Numbered from the stretch's first letter, positions 1 to 4,919 are shown. The stretch is 5,736 nt of DNA from Burkholderiales bacterium (GCA_014378085.1 JACMOJ010000541.1:1-5736); one strand, 5' to 3'. Notes: a model not told the origin generated them from the sequence alone. Translations and numbers: made by a program.

Positions 1-2
1 AA

Positions 3-56
3 CACCACGGCGGATACACCGTCCAGACTTACGCCTTTGTGACGGAGTCACTATGA
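3..56 (+). CDS. possible 3' end of an upstream gene (partial)
   Basis: The frame starting at base 3 is open from the window edge and stops at TGA 54-56, reading HHGGYTVQTYAFVTESL. The composition looks protein-like (Gly, Tyr, Val and Thr with few Arg or Cys). The stop lies just ahead of the toxin gene at 69, as expected for the end of a preceding gene. Only 17 codons are visible, and chance openness over such a length is common. No family can be assigned. Confidence 0.25.
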   Translation, partial: HHGGYTVQTYAFVTESL

Positions 57-57
57 C

Positions 58-75
58 TATACAAACAAATGTATA
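58..75 (+). promoter_or_regulatory. short inverted repeat and -10-like box at the toxin start
   Basis: TATAC (58-62) and GTATA (71-75) form a 5-bp inverted repeat that straddles the ATG of the toxin gene at 69. TATACA at 58-63 also resembles a sigma70 -10 box, with a poor -35 candidate TTGTGA at 37-42 (15-base spacer). Type II toxin-antitoxin operons are usually repressed by their antitoxin at such palindromes, so this could be promoter plus operator. That reading is inference; the arms are short. Confidence 0.25.
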
Positions 76-428
76 CTGTAAGTGATAAGCCACTCGTGAA
101 ATTGCTGCAGTTTCGTGGAGGCTCACTCCACGATCTAAAGCGGTTTCCGAAAGATGTGAAGCAGGAAATCGGCAACTCGCTCGATCTCGTGCAACGCGGA
201 CTCGATCCGCAAGACTGGAAGCCCTTGACGACTGTCGGCCCAGGCGTTCGCGAACTTCGCTTACAGGGTGTTGCCGGGGCTTTCAGGACGGTGTATGTTG
301 TGAAGTTCAAAAAAGCGATTTATGTTCTGCATTGCTTTCAGAAAAAAACCCAAGCGACCGCCCAGTTAGACATCAACATAGCCCAGAAGCGCTATCGAGA
401 CTTAATAGAGGAGTTGAAATTTGAATGA
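69..428 (+). CDS. Gp49/HigB-like type II toxin (RelE/ParE superfamily)
   Basis: This 119-aa protein matches what I know of the phage-derived Gp49-like family (PF05973). Toxins of this group are RelE/ParE-fold proteins, many of which cleave ribosome-bound mRNA and are neutralised by a partner Xre-type antitoxin. Recognisable parts are GSLHDLKRFPKDVKQEIG (18-35), VQRGLDPQDWKPL (41-53), VRELRL (60-65), and the conserved C-terminal core VYVVKFKKAIYVLHCFQKKT (75-94). Length is normal for the family. The gene is immediately followed by, and overlaps, an HTH antitoxin gene, the usual toxin-first higBA-type order. There is no Shine-Dalgarno sequence at a usable distance from ATG 69. The nearby GGAG (44-47) instead fits an out-of-frame ATG at 53. 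Family assignment is strong. The exact cellular target cannot be read from sequence. Confidence 0.9.
   Translation: MYTVSDKPLVKLLQFRGGSLHDLKRFPKDVKQEIGNSLDLVQRGLDPQDWKPLTTVGPGVRELRLQGVAGAFRTVYVVKFKKAIYVLHCFQKKTQATAQLDINIAQKRYRDLIEELKFE
407..413 (+). promoter_or_regulatory. ribosome binding site for the TTG-started antitoxin
   Basis: AGAGGAG lies inside the toxin gene, seven bases ahead of the TTG at 421. This spacing supports the rare TTG codon as the true antitoxin start. An ATG at 425 is out of frame, and the next in-frame ATG is 27 codons in, which would remove the conserved N-terminal region. Confidence 0.6.
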
Positions 429-711
429 AACTTTTGCAAGCGTCTGGGACGCACTCGAAGACGACCCGTTGCTCGCCGAGGAATTGAAGCTTCGCAGTGA
501 AATGATCGCGATCCTATGTAGCTGGGTTCGCGTCAATAAGTTGACCCAAGTCGAGGCTGCTGCGTTGCTTAAGGTGACGCAACCGCGCATCTCTGATCTG
601 ATGCGTGGCAAGATCACGGTCTTCGGCATGGATGAACTTACAAAGATGCTCCTCATCACGGGCGCGCGTCTCAAGGTGTGTACAGCACCGGTCAAGGCGT
701 TCGCGAACTAA
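421..711 (+). CDS. Xre/HTH_37-type antitoxin of the upstream toxin
   Basis: This 96-aa protein has a Cro/CI-type helix-turn-helix at about residues 41-65 (LTQVEAAALLKVTQPRISDL, then MRGKI), typical of HigA-like antitoxins (PF13744 group). The N-terminal segment FASVWDALEDDPLLAEELK (5-23) is also characteristic of these antitoxins. In this family the protein binds and neutralises the toxin and represses its own operon through the HTH. Translation starts at TTG 421, overlapping the last eight bases of the toxin gene, so the two are almost certainly translationally coupled. The start is supported by AGAGGAG at 407-413 and by retention of the conserved N-terminus. The gene ends 29 bases before an intrinsic terminator, making this a compact two-gene unit. 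Family call is firm; a cognate operator is not demonstrated. Confidence 0.9.
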   Translation: MNETFASVWDALEDDPLLAEELKLRSEMIAILCSWVRVNKLTQVEAAALLKVTQPRISDLMRGKITVFGMDELTKMLLITGARLKVCTAPVKAFAN

Positions 712-740
712 GCGATACCGCCTACTACCAACCCCAACCA

Positions 741-783
741 ACCCGCAATTGCATCCTCACCAGGACGCATTGCGGGTTTTTTT
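741..783 (+). terminator. Rho-independent terminator of the toxin-antitoxin operon
   Basis: ACCCGCAAT (741-749) pairs perfectly with ATTGCGGGT (769-777), giving a 9-bp stem. The loop can extend the stem through GCATCC/GGACGC with one mismatch. A run of seven T follows (777-783). It ends rightward transcription of the antitoxin gene. On the opposite strand no U-tract follows, so it is probably not an efficient terminator for the leftward HNH-like gene, which ends at 788. Confidence 0.92.
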
Positions 784-787
784 CCCT

Positions 788-1165
788 CTAAAAAAGATCC
801 GCGATCGCGCGCGCCGCCCATCGGCGCTGCCGTGCATGCTGTGCCCGCAGTTGCGCGTCGGCTACGTTATGGCAGCGTTGGCAACGAACGCGCAAGTTTG
901 TAGCCTTGCAGTTCGACGGCGTAGGATCGTCGAGATGGGTGAGGGCCAGGCTGATTCGTATAAACCGCGCACCAGGGGAGCCTTCGTCGCGTCGCCCTTC
1001 AGTGAAGGTGCCGTCGAAATGACGCCACCCCTCGCCGTAGTGACGCACACCACAGTTGGGCTCCTGGCAGGTGTAGCCCGCCGCACGCAGGCGCAGAAGA
1101 CGCAGATGCCCCCAGTTGCGAGGGTATCCGACGCCAGCGCGACCGCTAGCGCGCCTGCTCGACAT
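788..1165 (-). CDS. HNH-like zinc-motif protein (putative endonuclease-related)
   Basis: Starting from ATG 1165 this is a 125-aa protein. It has the layout of small phage or island proteins with a compact HNH motif: YPRNWGHLRLLRLRAAGYTC near the N-terminus, a Cys pair C33/C38, THLDDP (76-81), then NLRVRCQRCHNVADA (90-104). H77, N90 and H99 could be the H-N-H residues. C33, C38, C95 and C98 could be a zinc ribbon. In relatives as I remember them, the first motif is often HLDH, whereas here it is HLDD. The start overlaps the stop of the upstream gene by 20 bases, implying coupling. An in-frame GTG lies at 1171, and the frame stays open to 1336, but that extension overlaps the neighbour in another frame and is poorly protein-like. 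Nuclease activity is inferred from the motif only. Confidence 0.7.
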   Translation of the reverse strand: MSSRRASGRAGVGYPRNWGHLRLLRLRAAGYTCQEPNCGVRHYGEGWRHFDGTFTEGRRDEGSPGARFIRISLALTHLDDPTPSNCKATNLRVRCQRCHNVADAQLRAQHARQRRWAARAIADLF

Positions 1166-1385
1166 AGCCACAACGCTTACGGGCGGAAACGAACACGGCC
1201 ATGCGCTCGCGCGCATCACGCTCACTGAACAGCACTTCCTGACTGTAACCAGCGCGCTGTGTGCTGCCCGCTCGGTGCCACGAGAACTCGGCAACCCAAT
1301 GGTTGAACAGATCTGCCGACAACCGCGCCTCAGCACACCACTGTGTTGCGGCGTTGGTCAGGGTAACTCGATGTGGACTGCTCAT
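1146..1385 (-). CDS. unrecognised 79-aa protein upstream of the HNH-like gene
   Basis: The reading frame from ATG 1385 encodes 79 residues, beginning MSSPHRVTLTNAATQWC and ending KRCGYVEQAR. It is soluble-looking, rich in Ala, Arg and aromatic residues (WCAEARLSADLFNHWVAEFS near the middle), with no signal peptide or membrane segment. An in-frame TTG at 1397 would add four residues. No clear Shine-Dalgarno precedes either start. The case for a real gene rests on sensible composition, on a 20-base overlap with the HNH-like gene downstream, and on a promoter-like sequence 30 bases upstream. I do not recognise the family. The pairing suggests it acts with, or is regulated with, the HNH-like protein. 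Confidence 0.55.
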   Translation of the reverse strand: MSSPHRVTLTNAATQWCAEARLSADLFNHWVAEFSWHRAGSTQRAGYSQEVLFSERDARERMAVFVSARKRCGYVEQAR

Positions 1386-1414
1386 GGTTGTGACCAAAAA
1401 TGCTACAAAAGCGT

Positions 1415-1444
1415 ATTTTAATGGTTAGAAATAGCGCGAAGCAA
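1415..1444 (-). promoter_or_regulatory. sigma70-like promoter for the leftward gene pair
   Basis: Reading leftward, TTGCTT (1444-1439) is followed after 18 bases by TAAAAT (1420-1415). This would start transcription near 1408, about 23 bases before ATG 1385. The -10 box matches the consensus at five of six positions and the -35 at three or four. It sits in the divergent gap between the two small-gene units. Confidence 0.35.
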
Positions 1445-1506
1445 GTCTTCCCCGACAGATAGCAAACAGCGCTGTAGCTCGCGCCAACACATCTCGTGGT
1501 TTCAAC

Positions 1507-1519
1507 GCCGAATTTCGGC
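1507..1519 (+). repeat. near-perfect palindrome before the DUF6878-like gene
   Basis: GCCGAA (1507-1512), a single T, and TTCGGC (1514-1519) form a 6-bp-arm palindrome ending six bases before the GGAG of the downstream gene. Its place in the leader is suitable for a repressor site or for an mRNA hairpin that affects translation. Function is not shown. Confidence 0.4.
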
Positions 1520-1535
1520 AAACACCGGAGCCACA

Positions 1536-1865
1536 ATGGCACAGAAAATTGAAAACCTTATGACCGCTCTTACGGCCGCCGGACACGCAGAGGTAGTCAT
1601 GCATTACCACGGGTCCAACGGGTCGAGCAACATACTCGAACCTCATGAAAATGGGCAAGGTCCTCTCACGTTCTCGTTCGATTTGTCTGAGGCATTGAAC
1701 GACTACGCCTACGCCACCATTCGTGAGCACCACGACGGTTGGCATAGAAACGAAGGCGGAGGTGGCATGCTCACTTTGGATGTGGCCAAAAAGGTGGTCC
1801 GCTTGTACAGCTACAACAACGTCGTCTCTCAAGAGACGATCATCGACGAAACCATTTGGTACTAA
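1536..1865 (+). CDS. DUF6878-like protein of unknown function
   Basis: This 109-aa acidic, soluble protein starts at ATG 1536, five bases after a good CGGAG (1526-1530). Segments resembling the DUF6878 family as I recall it are VVMHYHGSNGSS (20-31), an acidic helix DLSEALNDYAYATI (49-62) and HHDGWHRNEGGGGMLTLDV (65-83). The GW..N.G.G....DV core followed by a beta strand is the strongest similarity. No enzymatic residues can be assigned, and the family has no function known to me. Members are often found on plasmids and islands. It stands alone: divergent from the HNH-like pair, with its own leader palindrome and a strong terminator 19 bases after the stop. The gene is well supported; the family name is from memory of its motif and could be wrong. 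Confidence 0.75.
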   Translation: MAQKIENLMTALTAAGHAEVVMHYHGSNGSSNILEPHENGQGPLTFSFDLSEALNDYAYATIREHHDGWHRNEGGGGMLTLDVAKKVVRLYSYNNVVSQETIIDETIWY

Positions 1866-1883
1866 TCGTCGACAACCCCAATC

Positions 1884-1936
1884 ACACCGCAGCACCTCTC
1901 AATCTTTCGATTGACGGTCTGTGGTGTTTTTCTTTT
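1884..1936 (+). terminator. branched Rho-independent terminator after the DUF6878-like gene
   Basis: ACACCGCAG (1884-1892) pairs with CTGTGGTGT (1919-1927), a 9-bp stem with one G-U pair. A T-rich tail follows (five T, C, four T; 1927-1936). The large loop holds a second small hairpin, CAATC (1900-1904) with GATTG (1909-1913). The structure is therefore forked rather than a simple stem-loop. Confidence 0.85.
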
Positions 1937-1951
1937 GGCTGAACGTATCCT

Positions 1952-1971
1952 GCCTACAAGAATTCGTAGGC
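1952..1971. repeat. inverted repeat around an EcoRI-type palindrome
   Basis: GCCTAC (1952-1957) and GTAGGC (1966-1971) are perfect 6-base arms around AAGAATTC. There is no T-run after it on either strand, so it is not a terminator. Confidence 0.4.
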
Positions 1972-1993
1972 GCGGCCCCCGAGTAGTCCCGCG

Positions 1994-2028
1994 TTGCGCT
2001 GGTCGCGCAATCGTTGCGGCCAGCGCAA
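1994..2028. repeat. 9-base perfect inverted repeat
   Basis: TTGCGCTGG (1994-2002) and CCAGCGCAA (2020-2028) are exact reverse complements separated by 17 bases. The spacer itself contains GCGCAA (2005-2010), a second partner for the left arm, so alternative hairpins are possible. No U-tract follows on either strand. It could be a protein-binding site, a cruciform, or the scar of a recombination site. Confidence 0.5.
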
Positions 2029-2187
2029 AATACGCAAATGCATTTATCGCGCCAATCTATTGTTCATCAATGCTTGACAGTTTGACTGGTTCGCAAAGAC
2101 AGATAAGAAGGGCTAGCTCCTAAAATTTCGCCGCTGCCTTTGCATTGGTAGACAACCCTACTGCGCAACATAGCGTCTCACGTAGGC

Positions 2188-2214
2188 CGCTCGCCATCAA
2201 CATTGCGGCGAGCG
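2188..2214. repeat. hairpin just beyond the helicase stop codon
   Basis: CGCTCGCC (2188-2195) pairs perfectly with GGCGAGCG (2207-2214), with an 11-base loop. It lies 22 bases past the stop of the leftward helicase gene and could stabilise the 3' end of that mRNA. No U-tract follows, so it does not qualify as an intrinsic terminator. Confidence 0.45.
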
Positions 2215-2235
2215 CGGTCATCAAGGCGGATGGCA

Positions 2236-3747
2236 TCACGCTGTCGCTTCCTGAACTTCGTGGCTAGCAACGTTATCAAGCGCCTTAATGTATTTGGCAG
2301 GAACGCCGAGATGGTGTTTAGCGCGTGTCGCTGCGACGTAGAAAAGGCGAAGCTCTTCATCGGACGCGAGCTTGCCTGGCGCATCACCTTCGACCTTGAA
2401 ATCCTCAGTTAGACGAACTCGATCCCACTCGCGGCCTTTCGCTTTGTGTGCCGTACTCAGGCAATACTTTGTCGTCGTTTCATCCGGTGCCGCACGCATC
2501 ACTTCACTGAGCAGCCGGTCAGGCTTGTGCGCGTTGGTGAGACGCACCAAGGGCTTTAAGTTGCTGCTCGCTCCGCCCGGACTCTCAACAAATTCCGTGA
2601 CCTCTCCCCAGTTGCTGAACCCGAAAAACTCGGGCGTCACGCCGGGTTTTCCAGCCTGGAGGGAAATAACATCTTTTAGGGCACGCTCGATGTCGGCTGT
2701 ACCACCCACGATATGCGGCCGCTGCCCTTTGCCGAGCAAAAAAACGTACTCGGAAATAAGCTCGATGTTGGTTCGAGCAAGAATCGCAACCTGGTCGTTT
2801 ATACGGTCCCCGCCTTTTGCCGAATCGTCCGCAATGACAGACACCTGGCTTGCGATTGATGTGGTGCCGCGTAGCGGTTTCTCGGCACCCAAGTGCCGCA
2901 GAATTCTCGATGCAAACTCGGCAATAGGTGTCCCAAAACGAAACGACTGCGTGAGATACGCAGTGGCATCGGTCTCAATTCGATCCATCGCGTTGACAGC
3001 ACCACGCCAGCTATAAATCTGCTGGTACTTGTCGCCGACGTACAACGCTTTGAGCCCGGACTCGGCAACCAGTCGCAGGATCACCGAGTTGCTGTCCTGC
3101 GCTTCGTCGAGCATCACGTAGTCGGCGTATAGTTTGGGATGTCCGAGCGCCCAAAGTTTCAGATAGCCGTCGAAGCCGCAAGGCAGCGGATCGTTGGCCG
3201 ACTGCATGCGCTTCCACAGCGCGGCCGCTGCGGGCAGGACATCCTGCGCCATGGCGACGCGGTCCTCGTCGCTGAGCCCGTCCAGCGCCCCGTTTCGTGG
3301 CAAATGTCGAACACCCATCTCATCACTGTCGGAGTGACAAAACCGTTTAACCGTATCGAGGACCACGGTGGCTGCCTCGCGTTGCGACAGCAGCTTCGGG
3401 TGACCGGCAATCGTTGCGCAAAGAGCGGGAACCGAAATGGCTTGGCCAACTGCGTTGGCGTTGAGCGAGCCGGTGAGTTTTTCTGCACTACCCAATCGCT
3501 TAATCATGGGGCCGAATCCCAGCGAGTGCGTCGTTTTGCACGACACACTGCCGGGGAAGCGCTGGCTTGCCTCAGCCGCGATTGACTTGTTAAACGCGAG
3601 GTAGAGGCCGCGCGCGCCACGCTGATCCTGATCCCGAGCAATCAGTGTCGCGGTGGTGGTTTTTGCGGCTGCAGCATACGCGTTCACGCGAAGTGATCCG
3701 GTGCGAAACGCTTCGACGGCGGCGATTTGTTCTGGAGTGGGCGTCAT
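2236..3747 (-). CDS. UvrD/FBH1-like superfamily 1 helicase with altered Walker A
   Basis: This 503-aa protein, from ATG 3747, is a compact UvrD/Rep-type (SF1A) helicase. Enzymes of this family use ATP to unwind DNA or strip proteins from it. Motifs in order: TPEQIAAVEAF (Q-motif, 4-14), NAYAAAAKTTT (Walker A, 22-32), LYLAFNKSIAAEA (Ia, 48-60), KTTHSLGF (Ib, 71-78), LDEAQD (Walker B, 213-218), GDKYQQIYSWRGA (III, 238-250), QSFRFG (IV, 267-272), STAHKAKGREWDRV (V, 431-444) and YVAATRAKHHL (VI, 470-480). The STAHKAKG.EWD and QQIYSWRGA forms resemble FBH1-like bacterial helicases. Oddly, the usual GxGKT reads AAAKT, with both glycines replaced while Lys29 and Thr30 remain. The frame is open to 3873, but that extension overlaps the preceding gene and lies ahead of the Q-motif. 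Position 64 bases after the 149-aa gene suggests, but does not prove, one operon. Confidence 0.92.
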   Translation of the reverse strand: MTPTPEQIAAVEAFRTGSLRVNAYAAAAKTTTATLIARDQDQRGARGLYLAFNKSIAAEASQRFPGSVSCKTTHSLGFGPMIKRLGSAEKLTGSLNANAVGQAISVPALCATIAGHPKLLSQREAATVVLDTVKRFCHSDSDEMGVRHLPRNGALDGLSDEDRVAMAQDVLPAAAALWKRMQSANDPLPCGFDGYLKLWALGHPKLYADYVMLDEAQDSNSVILRLVAESGLKALYVGDKYQQIYSWRGAVNAMDRIETDATAYLTQSFRFGTPIAEFASRILRHLGAEKPLRGTTSIASQVSVIADDSAKGGDRINDQVAILARTNIELISEYVFLLGKGQRPHIVGGTADIERALKDVISLQAGKPGVTPEFFGFSNWGEVTEFVESPGGASSNLKPLVRLTNAHKPDRLLSEVMRAAPDETTTKYCLSTAHKAKGREWDRVRLTEDFKVEGDAPGKLASDEELRLFYVAATRAKHHLGVPAKYIKALDNVASHEVQEATA

Positions 3748-3811
3748 GAATTTTCTTGGACTTGTAGTGCAACAGTGGGCGTGCATCCATAGACGCGGTG
3801 GGTGCCGTAGA

Positions 3812-4261
3812 TCACGGCGGATTCGGCGGCAGGTGAATTTGCGCGCGACACTCATCGTAGTGCCGTCCCGCAATCACTTTTTGTAGCGCAGCGTAGGCGC
3901 TCAACCACGCTGCATCCGTTACAGATTGTTCGCTCGAAAAGCTCCCGTCTTCCTCGTTAAAAATCGATATGGGTTTGTTGTCCTCAATCAGGCACGCGAG
4001 CATGCCGCAAATTAACTGGTACGAAGCGTCAGGGTAGCGTCGCTGGAGCGAGGCGCGCAAGCCTGCGATGTCGAGGGCGCTGTCGCGTAAACCCGACGCT
4101 TCAAGGCGCGCAATGGCCGCTCCCCAGCCCGGCCAGTCGCTCGTACCAATGTCGCCCTTTCCCGTAATCTTTTTTTCCCACTTTTGCAGCTCCTCGACTT
4201 CAGACGCTGATAAGAATTTGGCGGCGGTTTGTATGGCGGTTAGCTTGTCTAAATAGTTCAT
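3812..4261 (-). CDS. unrecognised 149-aa protein between toxin and helicase
   Basis: From ATG 4261 this encodes 149 residues, starting MNYLDKLTAIQTAAKFLSAS and ending AQIHLPPNPP. It appears soluble and largely helical. A Lys/Glu-rich stretch ASEVEELQKWEKKITGKG (residues 19-36) is followed by a Trp-containing DWPGWGAAIARLEASGL and an acidic segment EDNKPISIFNEEDGSF. No signal peptide, membrane segment or catalytic motif was recognised. The start lies eight bases after the chpB-like stop. A TTG at 4273 overlaps that stop and would add four residues. No strong Shine-Dalgarno is seen, so translation may depend on coupling with the toxin gene. Function is unknown. It could be a third partner of the toxin-antitoxin pair, a helicase accessory protein, or simply cargo. 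Confidence 0.75.
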   Translation of the reverse strand: MNYLDKLTAIQTAAKFLSASEVEELQKWEKKITGKGDIGTSDWPGWGAAIARLEASGLRDSALDIAGLRASLQRRYPDASYQLICGMLACLIEDNKPISIFNEEDGSFSSEQSVTDAAWLSAYAALQKVIAGRHYDECRAQIHLPPNPP

Positions 4262-4269
4262 TTCGTCAA

Positions 4270-4611
4270 TCAATCAAAAAGTGTCATCAGCCGAGCTATG
4301 GCGTCGTCTATGACTTCTTGCGGTGCTTTCTCAATTTTCTTGGCTTTGCGTGCGCTCAAGTCCATCATTCGCATCTTGTTTACCAAGATAACGCCCTGCG
4401 TTTTGCATCCCGTTCCCATCAACGAGATGGCGAAGCCTGCAAATCGTGAGTAGTCACCACCCTGCGTGATCGGTGCGACCAGCACGTCGCCGAGGCGGTT
4501 AAAGCTGCTGCTCGTCAATACGAGAGCTAGTCGCGCCTCGGCTCGCATCTCGCCGCCCACCACCCGCTCCAAATTGACGCGCACGATGTCGCCACGATCA
4601 AACGTCGCCAT
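4270..4611 (-). CDS. chpB: ChpB-like MazF/PemK-family endoribonuclease toxin
   Basis: This 113-aa protein closely follows E. coli ChpB as I remember it. Toxins of this family cleave mRNA at specific short sequences to stop translation. Conserved pieces are FDRGDIVRV (4-12), ARLALVLTSSSFNRLGDVLV (26-45), APITQGGDYSRFAGF (46-60) and VILVNKMRMMDLSARKAKKI (74-93). Arg27 and Thr49 line up with the Arg and Thr used in catalysis by MazF-type toxins, so the enzyme looks intact. The Pro usually after that Arg is Leu here. ATG 4611 overlaps the antitoxin stop (TGATG), the classic coupled arrangement. The GTG at 4614 is a less likely start. It is followed closely by the unknown 149-aa gene. Confidence 0.93.
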   Translation of the reverse strand: MATFDRGDIVRVNLERVVGGEMRAEARLALVLTSSSFNRLGDVLVAPITQGGDYSRFAGFAISLMGTGCKTQGVILVNKMRMMDLSARKAKKIEKAPQEVIDDAIARLMTLFD

Positions 4612-4859
4612 CACGAGGCTTCATGGCCAATGGGGCGTGCAGCTTCCCACAACGCCATATCCGCTGGCGGCGCGGCCTTGGCGTCGCACTGCGCAAGAAG
4701 CTCCTCCAGACTGTAGCGACGTTTTGGCGCTAACGTAATCGCTCCATCCGTGGTGCTAAGCGTCATCGACTGCCCCTCCTTGATGCGGAGATCGCGGAGC
4801 ACGCCGGGGGGTAACACCACCACGGTGCTATTGCCGTATTTGCGAAGCACCACGTTCAT
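4611..4859 (-). CDS. chpS: ChpS-like MazE-family antitoxin
   Basis: This 82-aa protein has an N-terminal AbrB/SpoVT swapped-hairpin domain (MNVVLRKYGNSTVVVLPPGV, 1-20, to about 45). It then has the RRYSLEELLAQCD segment (47-59) typical of ChpS. The acidic C-terminal tail is likely the toxin-binding part. The antitoxin binds and blocks the ChpB-type toxin and, with it, represses the operon. The frame is open from 4919 with upstream ATG 4892, but ATG 4859 is preferred. It gives the family's usual length and N-terminus, has AAGG eight bases upstream, and lies downstream of a good promoter whose -10 box covers ATG 4892. The stop overlaps the toxin ATG. Confidence 0.9.
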   Translation of the reverse strand: MNVVLRKYGNSTVVVLPPGVLRDLRIKEGQSMTLSTTDGAITLAPKRRYSLEELLAQCDAKAAPPADMALWEAARPIGHEAS

Positions 4860-4871
4860 TTGCGTTGCCTT

Positions 4872-4900
4872 GTGTTTAACAATGGTGAACATGTTAACAC
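4872..4900 (-). promoter_or_regulatory. candidate autoregulatory operator of chpSB
   Basis: GTGTTTAAC (4872-4880) and GTTAACAC (4893-4900) are inverted copies differing by one extra base, with a 12-base spacer. The repeat covers the -10 box and predicted transcription start of the chpS promoter, the usual place for repression by an AbrB-type antitoxin or its toxin complex. Binding is inferred from position and symmetry only. Confidence 0.45.
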
Positions 4901-4919
4901 TACGTAAAGCATTGTTCAA
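4891..4919 (-). promoter_or_regulatory. sigma70-like promoter of the chpS-chpB cluster
   Basis: Reading leftward, TTGAAC (4919-4914) and TAACAT (4896-4891) are separated by the ideal 17 bases. Each matches four of six consensus positions. Transcription would begin near 4884, giving a leader of about 25 bases with AAGG before ATG 4859. The cluster of four leftward genes could be read from here. Confidence 0.5.

Larger units (their letters stand above)
1937..2235. other. intergenic gap with several inverted repeats, no gene
   Basis: Between the terminator at 1936 and the helicase stop at 2236 I find no ORF with a ribosome binding site or protein-like composition. The gap holds three inverted repeats, listed separately (1952-1971, 1994-2028, 2188-2214). 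It also holds a perfect TTGACA at 2074-2079 that lacks a -10 box at the right distance. It is bounded by the ends of converging genes, so little regulatory content would be expected. No tRNA 3' end, integrase site or transposon end was recognised. Confidence 0.5.

Noticed and set aside
605..1228. Rightward 207-residue open frame
   Set aside because: Very rich in Arg, Ser and Cys, spans the antitoxin end and the terminator, and has no ribosome binding site. It is the antisense shadow of the leftward HNH-like gene.
1166..1336. N-terminal extension of the HNH-like gene to 1336
   Set aside because: It would overlap most of the upstream 79-aa gene in a different frame, and its residues (many Cys, Ser and Arg) look non-coding. 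The overlap start at 1165 is more natural.
2074..2102. Perfect TTGACA as a promoter
   Set aside because: No acceptable -10 box occurs 16-18 bases downstream (AGACAG at 17), and no gene follows on that strand.
2372..3585. Rightward open frames opposite the helicase (2372-3016, 3139-3585)
   Set aside because: They lie wholly antisense to a gene with a full set of helicase motifs, have biased composition, and show no domain.
2236..3747. Gabija GajB helicase
   Set aside because: Size and UvrD type fit, but there is no GajA-like OLD-family nuclease next to it, and motif forms look closer to FBH1-like helicases.
3748..3873. 42-residue N-terminal extension of the helicase
   Set aside because: Arg/Cys/His-rich, overlaps the 3' end of the preceding gene, and lies ahead of the Q-motif that normally sits near the N-terminus.
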